Shown piece by piece: positions 34,612 to 45,300 of a DNA stretch of 64,000 nt (the stretch's first letter is position 1; the number at the start of each line of letters is the position of its first letter). The stretch covers positions 47,884,697 through 47,948,696 of the forward strand of contig CM067443.1 of NCBI GenBank assembly GCA_034508935.3, in the 5' to 3' direction. A program made the position numbers and the translations under genes. Under the pieces are notes generated by a model, which had not been told where the DNA came from, made no database searches, and saw only the letters and a program-made list of their open reading frames with translations. This DNA comes from Berghia stephanieae (Eukaryota; Mollusca; Gastropoda; Nudibranchia; Aeolidiidae).

Positions 34612-34692
34612 AAAAATGAGAGTGCCTGAAGTGGAGTTTGAACCAAAGATCCCCCAGACCATAACGCAATGCCTCATCCACTCAGCAACCTC
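34612..34692 (-). repeat. SINE family E head, antisense
   Basis: AGTGCCTGAAGTGGAGTTTG and ACGCAATGCCTCATCCACTC are the reversed tRNA-like head of family E. Confidence 0.7.
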
Positions 34693-34775
34693 ATCCCACC
34701 CGCTCACTCCCCAACAAACGTAATAGTTAAAAATATTTTTAATGTCAATGGCACCTCAAGACGTTGGTACAAGCC

Positions 34776-34824
<49 letters not shown>
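34776..34824. repeat. (AC)n microsatellite
   Basis: About 24 AC units, ending 54 bp from the TM2D3 stop codon on its 3' side, so probably within the TM2D3 3' UTR. Confidence 0.95.
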
Positions 34825-34831
<7 letters not shown>

Positions 34832-34877
34832 AACATTCAACATTCACACAATCAAAAATATCAATTCATATAATATT

Positions 34878-37800
34878 TCATATGTACAAGGAGCCGTCCC
34901 AAGGTCCCACGTATCCAACAGCAATGAGAATTACGTCCACCAACGTCCACACTCCCAAGCCACCAAAGCTAAGCAACTTGCCAATCCCAGCCTTCCACAG
35001 GCCAAGGTAGAAACGATCCACTCCAAAACCACCAAGGAAAATACTGCAGATGAGGATGGTGGGTAGGTAGTAAAAACAAGTAGGAAGAAATTAGCAAAAT
35101 AGATTTAAATCAACAACAACAACATTAAAAAAAAATAATTGAGCTTTAATATAGCACAATATCCACAAAACATGCTCAAAGCACTTTACAAAGGGTCCCT
35201 GGCCAACAGCAACATGTAACATATAGAATGAGACATTCACCTTTTAGGCGATATTACATTATTTATCGGACAGAGACAACGGTGTTAACAGTCAGGTACT
35301 CATTTTACACCTGAGTACGGTGAGAGAATGTGAGTAAAAAGCCTTTTCTCAAGGACTCAACTATGCGCTGAGCGAGGCTCGAACCCAGGACCAAAATAAT
35401 GGATGGTAACTGTAATGGGAAGCAGAAGTCGTAACATCACGCCTTCCTCTCTTCCAGTTCAAAACTCCTTGGAAGTGTGTAATCAGTCCTCCGGACAATG
35501 AAAAGGTTACATATTAAATCATAAGGTGGCATAACTATTTCAGTAGCAGGTTGTATAGGCAGATTCTTATGATTACAGGACATAAAAGAACAAGGATGGA
35601 TGATATTTATTGACGACCGGTATTAATTTAGGATAGAAAATAAGCTGCCGTCACTCTGAAACCTGAAGATAATTACACAAGGTATTTATCAAGTCCTTGG
35701 GAGGACTGGTTTCACACTTCTGAGGAGATTGGAACCAGTAATTTGACTTCCCACTTTTGTTCCCTTTTGCTTTAGAACAATTTTTAGTAAAAATGAATAT
35801 GGTAATGATAAGATGTATATATAGCTTTAACTACAATAAGTACTGAGACGTATAAAATGCAGTGCAACTTCTCTATAAAAACATTGTCGGGACCAGAAAA
35901 GCATGTCATTATAGAGAGTTATTGTAATAGTTTTCTGTGCGGCTATGTGGTCTAGTAGTATGACACTCGCTCTCGGATAGGAAGGTCCTGGGTTCGAGCC
36001 TCGCTTGGCGCATAGTTGAGTCCTTGGAGAAGGCTCTTTACTCATATTCTCTCACCGTACTCAGGGTCAGGACAAACTTAGTCATCTCATTCCAAGACAA
36101 AGACGGAAAGCAATTGGAAAACAGATATAGGGGGATTGAAGACGAAGCAAGTACCTCCCTGCCCACTATGGGAGGGCAGGAACCCCATCCATTACAGTTA
36201 TAGTGGAGCAACTGAAAAAGGTGGGAGGGGAGGGATAAAATACTCAGAGTTGCCAATTCAGCAGGCAAAAATTTACTAAACTTTTCCACACAAAAACACA
36301 ATGAGTGACCCATTTCTGAGCGTTGAACTCCAGTAAAAAGATGTTTTGTCCTTCATTTTCTTCCATCTAGCATGTGACAGGAAAATATACTGTGGTTTTA
36401 TAACGTACTGAATTCCGTAAATATACAGAAAATTGGCAATCCTGACTATGGCTGTCTTTCTCCATCCATCCCCAGCGGTGGTTTCAGTCAAAGTAGACTG
36501 CCTTCAAGCTGCCGTGTTGTTTCATGAAATGACAGAGCCAGCCATTGTCTACACTTGTTGTGGAGTTGTTACCTGCCAGATTCTTGTTTGACACCTGATT
36601 ACAGTGCTCTCATCCCGTGTGGAGTCCAGGGTCCCTCAACAGAGAGGGTGCGAGAATAGCCCAATGCCAAGCAAGCGTGTCGTAAAGGGGACTAATGGTG
36701 CGTGACACCCCCTTTTTGAGTCACCTGGTCCTCCATGTTGGGGGTCGTCGAAGGGTTAACACCCCTTCCGTAAAACTCAAGTTGTTACATAAACACAGGC
36801 GGACAAATCAAATCCTTTTTTAAGCTTGGGCGACCAAAGAGTTTCTGCAATGACAGAATTTACGAAGGACAACAGATAAAACCAAAAGGATTCTGATGAC
36901 CCAATGACGTCTCTGCCAAACAAGCAGCTTCGAATTGGACTGGAACCCTCAGGGCAGAAGATCAAAGGGAAGGCCATGGGGAACATGGAGAAGACTTAAA
37001 GAAGCTGATATACAGAGAAGTGATAAGACATGGAACGAGATATTGAGCAAATTGAGCTAAGGCGAGGTAACTTGCTGAAGGCCACACAGTGCAGAGGCGG
37101 GTGATCGGTACTTTTTGGGTACGAAGCAAAAAGCTGCCCCTTGAAAAAAAAGATTATAAATCTATAAACATTCCAATTTTCTTTTAGATTGAGTGAAGAG
37201 GTTTTTTGGTTTTTTTTTTGTTTTTTTTTTGGGGGGGGGGGTTTAACAATGTTGACAAGTACCCAAAATCTCTTGGAAGGGTGGATAACACGGAGGTAGA
37301 GGACCAGGTTGAAGGAATTGAAGCATCTTTTACAAATTTAATCTCGAGCTTTGAGCTTTTTTATTATACAGCGCAATATCCATTAAACATGCTCAAAGCG
37401 CTTTACAAATGGTCCACGTAACATGCAGAATGAGACCTGACTCCTGTTAGGGGACACTACAACTTTTTTTCCGATGAGACAATGCTGTTAACTACCCGGT
37501 ACTCATTTTACACCTGAATACGGTGAGAGAGTGTGAATAAAGAACCTTTTCCAAGGACTCAACTATGCAAGGCTCGAACCATGACCTTCTGTTCCGAAAG
37601 CGAGTGTCATACCACTAGATCACAAAACTTACCTTAATAACAAAGTCGTAGACCATTTATATCCTTCAGACCAATTACACTGTATTTGCTTGTGAAAGCA
37701 TCTCCGACCTAAAAAAGATAATGTGAGCATAAATTATTTTTAAAAGTAAATGTTTTCTGCTCTACACCACCCCTATACTCACAGACTCACCAACACAAAC

Positions 37801-38456
37801 ATCACATAACCAAACAGACATGTGTAGGATAAAATGCCAACCTCGATAAGTGCTGTTTAACTTTGTTACAAGATGACACAGACTTCTTAGGAAGTCTCAG
37901 GTTTAAAAGTATTTGACACACATCTTAATCAATATATATCAAGAGTTGTACAAAAAAAATTCTTTAATGGGGGTGGGGGTGGGGGGGAGGAGGCATGGGA
38001 AAACAAAAGTGGAAGGAGTTGAAGGTAATGGTCTCCAACTAGATGTGGACCCGAGTATCCAGAGACACAACGGTCACAGAAATTACATGTTTTCCTTTCC
38101 CTCAATAAATTCTGCAAATGTTAAGTTTTGGATAGTTCTACCATATGATTTTTTGAGTTAGAAAATATGAGGAAATCAGCTTAACTATTGAGGGTAATAT
38201 GACGATTAAAAATGAATATAATAACAGCTTCAAAAAAGAAAAAAATATCAAGCTCGGTACGTTTCGGGCTCAAAACCCTTCTTAAGCAAACAACAAAAAA
38301 CAATAAAGACATAAATACACTACTAAATTCCAGATGGTATTTTGTTCTTTTTTTGAAGCTGTTTAATTCATTTTTGTTTATTACTTAACAGTCTACAAAG
38401 CAGTTCTTTATCTTGCACCGGTGATGCTCCATAATTTCTTAATTATACAATTAATC

Positions 38457-38555
<99 letters not shown>

Positions 38556-40016
38556 GCTCAAGTTGCAGGACAATTGTACGAAGTCTGCATGGAAAATCAA
38601 CTCCGACTTGTGTAAGGTGTGTGTATTGTGGGTAAGTTAAACACCAGTATGAAATGATGGTCAGCTTACCCAGGCATAAATATTGATTCTGAGCCCAGCA
38701 GGTGCTCATAAAAAATGGTTTGGCAGGATAGTAGCTGCGTGGTTTATTCAAAGCACAATCTGTTGTTTGGTTACACCACGTCTGCCAGTGGGGGAGTTGA
38801 TAACAATAAGCACAATCATATTCCCTCTCAAATTGCTGCTTGCCCTGTAACAAAACAAATCGGAAAAAGTTTAAATAATAAGGTTATTTCTGGGATAACA
38901 ACTTAGTAGTAAATATTGTGCTATACAAGCTCATTTTCTTGTACATAGTAACCTTTTTATACTGATGCTCTGCGCTTAGGTTATTTACTCACAACATTCT
39001 GCCAGCCGGATATAATGTACAGGGTTCCCACTCAAAACCCATTTCAAAATTCAAGACTGCTAAATTTTTTCAAGACCAATAGTTTTCTCCACAACTAAAT
39101 GTTTGTATTGACTGAACTTTTGTTTCAAATAAAAGTAGTCAATGTCCTCATTCGAACTGGCAGAGTCATTTTTCATTGCCGTTCACACACACCACCATAT
39201 CTCAGCATCAATGACATCAGACTTACACACAAAGCTATCTAATGATGAAGGCTTTGGCATCACCTGTGCCTGCGTTGAATCAGAAGCGCAAGATCTAGTA
39301 GACGTAGATGGCTTTGCAACAAAGTTAAGTAACGACCCCCTGTTACTCCTAGATATAGCCAATGCTAGTGACTTGTGATTGTTTCCTTGCATGTAGGAAG
39401 TCAAAGCAGACCTTCCCATGCTCTTGATATAAATAGTCTTTTTACACAATATGCAGTATGTTTCAAGATTGTTGCTAGTATTTTTTAGCCAGTCTTTGAA
39501 AGCCGGATATTTGGTCCATCAGAACTCCTGGAATGTTCCACCAGGCATGATGATTAGCAGTTAACATAGCTTAATCACTGATGATAATAGTAATTTATCA
39601 AAAAGGAGGAAAATTTGTCGGTCTCTCAAACACAAGCAAAATGTAAAAATATGTTTTGTTTTATGTAATATATTACTACTAGTGTAAATCCATTCTTATC
39701 TTTAGACATACATTTACATTTTGTAAACATTTAATGAATTGTTCTTTTCACATAACATTTTAAAGGCCTACAACAATATTCAAATAAAAGGCCAGAAAGT
39801 GTTGTGTTATTTTGATTTTTACCTTATAAAGCAGGCTACAATATTTTTGTTACGGAAACCTAGTGGTTATGCAGCTTATAAATACAACCAAAGAATCCCT
39901 CAAATTTCAAACCATAGTCCAAAGGCAAAAAAAATAAGAGTAAACAAAGCCAATTACTATTGCTTTATTGTATCTCTGTATAACCAGAGAGAGGGAGAGA
40001 GAGAGAGGAGAGAGAG

Positions 40017-40082
<66 letters not shown>

Positions 40083-42000
40083 TAAAAAGACAATAGGCAC
40101 CTACATCAGAGACAAAATCAAGACCAGTTTTTCCCTCCCCTTCAACCATCAACTAATCAAAGAACACCACTGATCTTCTGTATCAACTGTGACATCTGGC
40201 GCCATTCTTTCTGGCCAGACGTCATAAAGACGGGACCATCACCAAATTTCACGCGACAGCGCACAGTTGTCAAAACATGACATAAGACATAATGGTGATT
40301 TTGTGATTTTGAGAAAAATGTTTGACACAGCAAATTCAGCGGAAAATTTCTGAGAAATTCCCAAAATCCCGGACTTCACGTTTATGACCACACCCGATTT
40401 GAAAGTTCCTGAATCAGACAAGAAAAATCAAGACCGTTTTTATTTTCAAGACTGTTTTTTCCCGATCTTGAGGAAATTAAAAAATTCAAGACCATTTCCC
40501 GACTTCCCGACCGAGTGTGAACCCTGAATGTATTATGTACCAACATACAAAACTGTGAGTAACCTTGACCGTTTATAGTCTGATTGATAGAATTTAGTGA
40601 AAACTACTCATAAAAATGGCTGGCTAAAAAACAGAATAAAGAGGTGAGTGACATCAACTTCATTCCTTCTATAATTAATTTCAGTCATAAAACCGACAAA
40701 TCAATGGTTAAACACCAATCAATTGCGAAAAGAAATTAAGAACACAAACAGCAGAGTTGCCAATTCAGGAGGCAAAAATTTACTGAACTTTTACACAAAC
40801 ACATAGACTGACTGACACCTTTCTGAGTGCTGAACCTCAGTATGAAGACATTATGTACTTACTTAGTTTTTGGTTTTTTTTTTCCGTTCAGCTGGTGTTT
40901 GGAAAATATACTGAGGGTTTATAATATACTGAATTCCATAAATATACGGAAAAGTGGCAACCTTGAAACAGAAAGATAAATCTGATACTTTACCGTGCAA
41001 TTGACAAGAGGCATTGGAGTACACAAGGCTTTCTGCTTGGACCCGTAAACACAAGAATAATTAAATTCACACTGGATGCATTCAGCCCGAAGTCTGAAAC
41101 ATTCCAAGTTGTCTGGGCAAAGCTTGTGGATATCAACATCACATGAGGCAGGCTTTGTAACATTTTGTTCTGTGGTTTCGTTGAAAGACGACCCATCCAT
41201 GTCACCCATGTCGACATCCTGGAGAACCATGTCATTGTCATCGGACACTAAAGCTATGCAAGATAAATTATGTATAACAAATTAAGGCATGACTACAAAC
41301 TGATAAAAATTAAAACACAACAGCAAGGTCACTGGAGTAAGATAAAAATCTGAAAAGGTGTGTATGAAACAGTGCCAGACAAAGCTGAAAAATATGAGGA
41401 AAAAAAATCAATGAAAGAAAAGAAAAAACTCATCTTAAAAAATTAGCACCTACCTCAATTGGAGATCAAGCCCCAGTTGTCTGGTACAGTTTCATAGACA
41501 TCCATAGTTTTACAATTCCTGTAATCTTTAATTTAGGCTTTTTTTTTCAAACCGAGCAAATAATTTCCTTAAATTTATTCTTGTCTAATATTATGTGCTC
41601 TGGGATTGCCTGATTTCAGGCAATTTCCTGATGATTTACAGGCCTGAAACAACTCAAAATCCTTAAAACAATATAGTCTGGCTTCAACTTTAATTTTCAA
41701 TAAGTTATAATGACTTAGAAATGCTAATGAAGTTCATAAATTGGAGCCAAAATTTCCTAATTCTACAAATTGTTTATAACAGTAGGCACGTCAGTTATAC
41801 GTAAAAAGTCACAAGCCATTTCTTTACTCTAAAAAAAATTCGCTACAGAAATTCTCACCTTCCTCGATGTTGGTTGATTTCACGGATGGAGAAAGCATGA
41901 GAACGATACAGATAGATGTTGACAGAACATGCCATGAAAATATGATCCATATTATAGACTGTGTTGTCTTCCGTAAGTAACGACTCGTCACAGGATCCAT
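34878..42000 (-). CDS. TM2D3: TM2D3, TM2 domain-containing protein 3 (almondex family), 5 coding exons
   Basis: TM2D3/almondex is a membrane protein needed for Notch signalling in flies. Exons on the minus strand: 42000-41859, 41247-40994, 38844-38670, 37708-37633, 35043-34878. All junctions are GT-AG and in phase; 813 nt, 270 residues (human 247). Residues 15-36 are a hydrophobic signal or anchor. An acidic stretch (DDNDMVLQDVDMGDMDG, 50-66) follows. The Cys-rich ectodomain includes CPDNLECFRLRAECIQCEFN (91-110) and CAYCYQLPHWQTWC (about 143-156). The TM2 domain has CNWSEGYKWSTTLLL (201-215), the conserved DRF at 225-227, two membrane segments, and ends VGYVGPWDGSLYI like the human protein. 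The start is the first ATG, which follows an acceptor-like TTTCAG, so an upstream untranslated exon is likely. The acidic insert is the main difference from human. Confidence 0.95.
35138..35395 (-). repeat. SINE family A, antisense (TM2D3 intron 4)
   Basis: TTGAGCTTTAATATAGCACA to GCTCGAACCCAGGACC. The head is truncated. About 100 bp upstream of TM2D3 exon 5 in transcript order. Confidence 0.88.
35939..36195. repeat. SINE A head (+) joined to an antisense family B fragment
   Basis: 35939-36063 is the 5' half of family A (GCTATGTGGTCTAGTAGTAT, GGGTTCGAGCCTCGC) up to CACCGTACTCAGG. It fuses there to reversed family B (GGTCAGGACAAACTTAGTCA to GGCAGGAACCCCATCC). TM2D3 intron 4. Confidence 0.85.
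36245..36444. mobile_element. hAT-like MITE (200 bp), copy 1 of 2
   Basis: Shares most of its length with the copy at 40752 (CAGAGTTGCCAATTCAG, GCAAAAATTTACT, TTCTGAGCGTTGAAC, GAAAATATACTG). The termini CAGAGTTGCCAATT and AATTGGCAATCCTG are inverted. Flanking hexamers differ, so no target duplication survives. TM2D3 intron 4. Confidence 0.8.
36930..37140 (+). mobile_element. LINE C-terminal fossil plus SINE D fragment
   Basis: A short open stretch encodes DWNPQGRRSKGRPWGTWRRL followed by KEADIQRSDKTWNEI, the typical basic GRP-TWRR tail of a non-LTR reverse transcriptase, up to about 37060. It runs into AACTTGCTGAAGGCCACACA and GGGTACGAAGCAAA, a reversed family D fragment. TM2D3 intron 4. Confidence 0.72.
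37200..37242 (+). repeat. T-run/G-run tract
   Basis: T-rich blocks followed by a run of 11-12 G. Confidence 0.9.
37346..37624 (-). repeat. SINE family A abutting the TM2D3 exon 4 donor
   Basis: A nearly complete family A copy in the same orientation as TM2D3. Its first head base is 37624, the ninth base of the intron whose donor GT is at 37632-37631. The intron therefore reads GTAAGTTT and then the SINE head TGTGATCTAGTGG. The donor is intact. Confidence 0.88.
38224..38372. repeat. Element G, about 150 bp, inverted ends
   Basis: AACAGCTTCAAAAAAGAAAA at the left and GTTCTTTTTTTGAAGCTGTT at the right are inverted. The interior carries GTACGTTTCGGGCTCAAAAC, whose reverse strand resembles the conserved core of a hammerhead ribozyme (CTKAAGA, a 5-bp stem, GAAAC). 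TM2D3 intron 3. Confidence 0.6.
38462..38553. repeat. (TA)n, about 90 bp
   Basis: About 45 uninterrupted TA units, 117 bp from the donor of TM2D3 exon 3 on its intron side. Likely length-variable and cruciform-prone. Confidence 0.97.
39183..39548 (-). pseudogene. hAT transposase N-terminal (BED zinc finger) fragment
   Basis: From ATG at 39548 the frame reads MPGGTFQEF, an in-frame TGA, then TKYPAFKDWLKNTSNNLE, TYCILCKKTIYIKSMG, RSALTSYMQGNNHKSLALAI, and about 40 residues later SSLDSFVCKSDVIDAEIWWC before TGA at 39183-39185. CxxC followed by an H at NNHK fits a BED finger, with Tyr where the first His is expected. VCKSDVIDAEIWW resembles the linker before the hAT catalytic domain. No RNase H-like or dimerisation region follows, so this is a dead fragment. 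Confidence 0.7.
39987..40080. repeat. (GA)n microsatellite
   Basis: GAGA-rich run, nearly pure from 40021 to 40079, inside the hAT element. Confidence 0.95.
40555..40690 (-). repeat. Family F repeat, fragment
   Basis: GAGTAACCTTGACCGTTTAT, GTGAAAACTACTCATAAAAA and GACATCAACTTCATTCCTTC match the reversed body of the repeat at 47661. Confidence 0.7.
40752..40965. mobile_element. hAT-like MITE (214 bp), copy 2 of 2, perfect 6-bp target duplication
   Basis: Ends CAGAGTTGCCAATT and AAGTGGCAACCTTG are inverted. AAACAG occurs directly on both sides (40746-40751 and 40966-40971). It ends 28 bp from the donor of TM2D3 exon 2. Confidence 0.88.
41248..41858 (-). other. TM2D3 intron 1, no clear element
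   Basis: AT-rich sequence. Segments near 41335-41510 (CTGAAAAGGTGTGTATGAAA, ACAGTGCCAGAC) resemble 24420-24470, so a low-copy repeat related to element G may lie here. Confidence 0.4.
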
Positions 42001-42127
42001 CTGAAACTGAAATGACAAGACATTTAAAACTATAATGTAATTTTTTTATGTAATTAAAATAAATAATTAAATAAATTCCCTTTAATTAAAATATAAGATT
42101 TAATTCTTTACAAAAATGTTTTAAGCA

Positions 42128-42433
42128 TAGGGAGGCCTTCATTTATATATCGCTAAATAATACACTACGTGTTCAAAGCGTTTTACAACGGGTCCCTAGC
42201 CAACAGCAACTTTGAACATGCTGGACGAGAAATGACACCTGTTCGCATTATCACACTCGTCGGACATAAACAACGCTTTAGACAACCAGGGTACACCTGA
42301 CCTGAGCAAAGTGACAGAATGTGATTACATTATTAGTCTTTTCCGTGGACTCAATCTTGCGCCACTCAGAGCGGGAATCGAACCCTGACTCTGACCTTCC
42401 GATCTGAAGGCGAGTGTCATACCACTAGACCAC
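42128..42433 (-). repeat. SINE family A, antisense, diverged
   Basis: ACTACGTGTTCAAAGCGTTT through GGTCCCTAGCCAACAGCAAC to GGCGAGTGTCATACCACTAG and ACCACAT. About 130 bp upstream of the TM2D3 start codon, so it overlaps or abuts the likely promoter or 5' UTR region. Confidence 0.85.
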
Positions 42434-42982
42434 ATTCTTCTCTGATTCTAAAGTTGCGGATTTCCGTTGATCAGAAAGCGAAATATCCACTTAAACTTAA
42501 ACTAAACTGTCGAAGTCGAATGACTAATGGTGCTCGACTGAGGAGAACCTCCTCATAAGTAGACGACAAGGGCAGATGAAATCAAGCCTCGACGAAGACA
42601 AATCGTTCGTCTCAACGACAGACATTACCATTTTAATCGTAACTTCTAAAAATGATGGATCAAGTCAAATGTTTTTTATGTTGATTACCTGTTATCTTTA
42701 TGATCTTCCTATTTTCATAACAAAGTAAAGGTAAGGTAATTCTTTACAAACTCTGGCATTTGATTTGGGAGTAGCTTACCTTCTCTATTCAATTTATCCA
42801 TATACAAACGGGATAGGCAGGCTATAATGTTCTTTTATGCCCAGTGATTTCGATATGACATAAGTAAATAGTACAAATCAGATTATACTACCCATCTATA
42901 TACCGTTCATTTCTGCCATATCAATGCTCAATGCTTCTTTGCAATGCTTCATTTACTACTTATGAAACCAAATTTAACTTGA
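42434..42982. other. Unique sequence upstream of TM2D3
   Basis: No repeat or frame recognised. It may include the TM2D3 promoter, but I see no core promoter motif I would defend. Confidence 0.35.
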
Positions 42983-43285
42983 GTTTTTATATAGAGCAAT
43001 ATCCACTAGAAGTGCTCAAAGCGCTTTAGAAAGGGGTCCCTGATCAACAGCAACACGTAGCATGTAGAACGAAACATGACGCCTGTTAGGTAATATTACA
43101 AAAAAAAATTTCGACATAGACAACGCTGTTAACGGTCAGGTACTCATTTTGCATCTGAGTACGGTGAGAGAATGTGAGTAAAGAGCCTTTTCTATAGACT
43201 CAACTATGCGCCGAGCGAGGCTCAAACCTAGGACCTTCCAATCCGAACGCGAATGTTATACCACTAGACCACATAGCCGCACAAA
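42983..43285 (-). repeat. SINE family A, antisense, near full-length
   Basis: GTTTTTATATAGAGCAATAT to TACCACTAGACCACATAGCC. Confidence 0.9.
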
Positions 43286-43391
43286 ATGAAATGTCCAATC
43301 CATACAGTACACGTCGCCTTCAGGTAATCTTTTCTTTTGCTAACATTATTACTATATATTCGTCGCTGTCACGTGTGTGCGCCTATGTCGT

Positions 43392-43675
43392 GGTCTAGTG
43401 GTTAAACACTCGCTGTCAGATCGGAAGGTCTTGATTCGAGCCTCGCTCGGCGCATAGTTGAGTCCTTGAAAAAGGCTCTTTACTCACATTTTCTCACCGT
43501 ACTCAAGTGTAAAATGAGTACCTGGTCGTTAACAGCCTGTCGGAAAAAAAAACTGTAACATCGCCTTACATGTGTCGTCTAGTTCTATATGTTACGTGTT
43601 GCTGTTGGTCAGGGACCCCTTGTCAAGCACTTTGAGCACGTTTAGTGGATATTGCGCTTTATAAAAGCTCAACTT
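43392..43675 (+). repeat. SINE family A
   Basis: Head GTGGTCTAGTGGTTAAACAC, B box TTGATTCGAGCCTCGC, full body, and tail GCGCTTTATAAAAGCTCAA. It faces the previous copy head to head. Confidence 0.9.
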
Positions 43676-43804
43676 TTTTAAAAAATTCACTCATGAGTCG
43701 AGCCAGGTAATCTGTGAAAAATGCGATCATTGTGAAGAATCCGATCGTTGGCCCCGCGGATACGGTGAGAGAATGCGAGTAAAAAGCCTATCCCAGGCAC
43801 TCAA

Positions 43805-44195
43805 CATTGCACTGCCTTCCGCGGCCGAGCTCGACTTCCTGTGACCTTGGACAAGTCGACTTGCCCTTGCTCATTTTGCTGGTTTGTACTACGGCTAACG
43901 CCTTGGTTATTCCAGTCTTCCTTAACTACAGACTCTAAAGATAAAATTCCCTTTCAGATCATCATAATTTTTGCATAATTTCATGTGGGCCATAATACTG
44001 TAGAACTCACAAATCCGTCATGAAACAAACATTAAATACTATATGCGTCGATTGCAGTGATTGGGTATCTAACTCTATAAGTACTTTGCAATAGAGCAGC
44101 GTCCTATCCAAAGGTAGCAAGCAATTGCTATTGTCCGTTTCACGCTATAAACTCCGGCTCCATGGGCCTATTGGCTCTGAAGGATTTTTTATAAA
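43805..44195 (+). repeat. SINE D fragment followed by SINE C fragment
   Basis: 43845-43955 shows GACCTTGGACAAGTCGACTT, CGGCTAACGCCTTGGTTATT and CCAGTCTTCC (family D). 44045-44195 shows GGTAGCAAGCAATTGCTATT and CTCCATGGGCCTATTGGC (family C body). Confidence 0.7.
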
Positions 44196-44303
44196 AATCT
44201 GACTCATGTTCAGTGCTCTGTTGAATGTTTCTAACGTTAATTTCTGGTGATAACGCATTCTATTCGCGAATGGTTCTGGGGGAAAAACTGGATTTATATC
44301 CGA

Positions 44304-44851
44304 CATGGCAGATTTTCGCAAAAAAAAAAATAATCCCAAATTTTGCAAGCAAAATCTCAAATTTTGCAAGCTAAAAACAGCAAAATATGCAAAGATTTGC
44401 GATTAATTTTCCAAAAAGCCATAATTAATTCATGAAAGATCAAGGTATTTGTTTGTTTTTATTTTGTTTTTATTTATTTATTATTATTTTATTTTTTTAT
44501 TTTTTATTTATTTTTTTTTTGGGGGGGGGGGGGGGGGCTGGGGGGGGTCTCACAGCGCTTATAGCAGATGTAAGGTCATATCAGCGCCAGTAAAACTGGG
44601 GGGAAATGAGATAGTAAAAAAGAAACTACTATTATCTTTCATGTTCTACACGAGCTATCAAATTAAAAGGGGAAAAAATGTCTTTTTTTTTATTAATGTT
44701 TTTTTTTATTATTATTGGGTTTTTTTCTTTGCAAAATCTCGAAAATTTGCAAAAAATATGTTTAAAAATTGCTGATTTTGCGGCCGCAATGCAAATCAGT
44801 GATATATTATTGCGATTTTCTGCGGCCGCAAGCGATGCAAAAACTGCCATG
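44304..44851. mobile_element. MITE-like element with TTTGCAAA-type motif array and two GCGGCCGC sites
   Basis: Termini CATGGCAGATTTTCGCA and CATGGCAGTTTTTGCAT face inward (about 548 bp). Short GCAAA/TTTGC motifs recur near both ends. GCGGCCGC occurs at 44778-44785 and 44822-44829. The centre has a T-run/G-run (about 44498-44548) and a family B scrap (GGTCATATCAGCGCCAGTAA). No target duplication is found, so the boundaries are provisional. Confidence 0.55.
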
Positions 44852-45300
44852 CCAGTTATATAGGGTGTGTCTCCTATGAGATGAGTAATGGGAATTTTAC
44901 TTTATTCTTCTTATTATTATTATTGATGGGGCTACTTGTATGGTTTCCTCTATTTTCCCTGATCTGTTGCAGGCAGTTGATAATAGAAGCTTCTTTTGAC
45001 ATTCTCCAAAAAGTTAGAGGACTATGACTGTGAGTGCTGTTGAATTCTGTATCAATCTGCGCTCTTGCTATCTTGTCTATCCCTCTATTGAGTGAATGCA
45101 TTTTGCCGCCTAATTCACTCCCTTGATTGGTGACAAAATGATTACAAGGACGGAAACACAGAGGACTGTCATCGAAGTGTTGTGGCTTGTGCGAATGAGT
45201 TGGTGTAAATTGTAATATTTTTATTCACTCGTTGAAACCATTAAGCCTTCAGAAATGTTGTTTACGTCTCTGTTGTCCTTATAGTAGTATTCACTGTGTT
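44852..45300. other. Intergenic, no recognised element
   Basis: Unique-looking sequence. Nothing to annotate. Confidence 0.35.

Larger units (their letters stand above)
39020..40526 (-). mobile_element. hAT-family DNA transposon, 1.5 kb, internally decayed
   Basis: Termini CAGGGTTCCCACTC and CAGGGTTCACACTC (13 of 14) with flanking AATGTA on both sides (39014-39019 and 40527-40532), a 6-bp target duplication. TTCAAGAC-type motifs recur near both ends. A BED-zinc-finger fragment of a transposase (39183-39548) identifies the superfamily. The catalytic part is missing. A GA repeat (39987-40080) lies inside. It sits in TM2D3 intron 2, with the remnant in gene orientation. Confidence 0.85.

Noticed and set aside
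34669-35010. 113-codon open frame with a Thr-His run
   Set aside because: It is the translation of an (AC)n repeat plus the antisense strand of TM2D3 exon 5, which is supported by clear homology.
39739-40173. 144-codon open frame with Arg-Glu repeats
   Set aside because: Created by the (GA)n microsatellite inside the hAT element.
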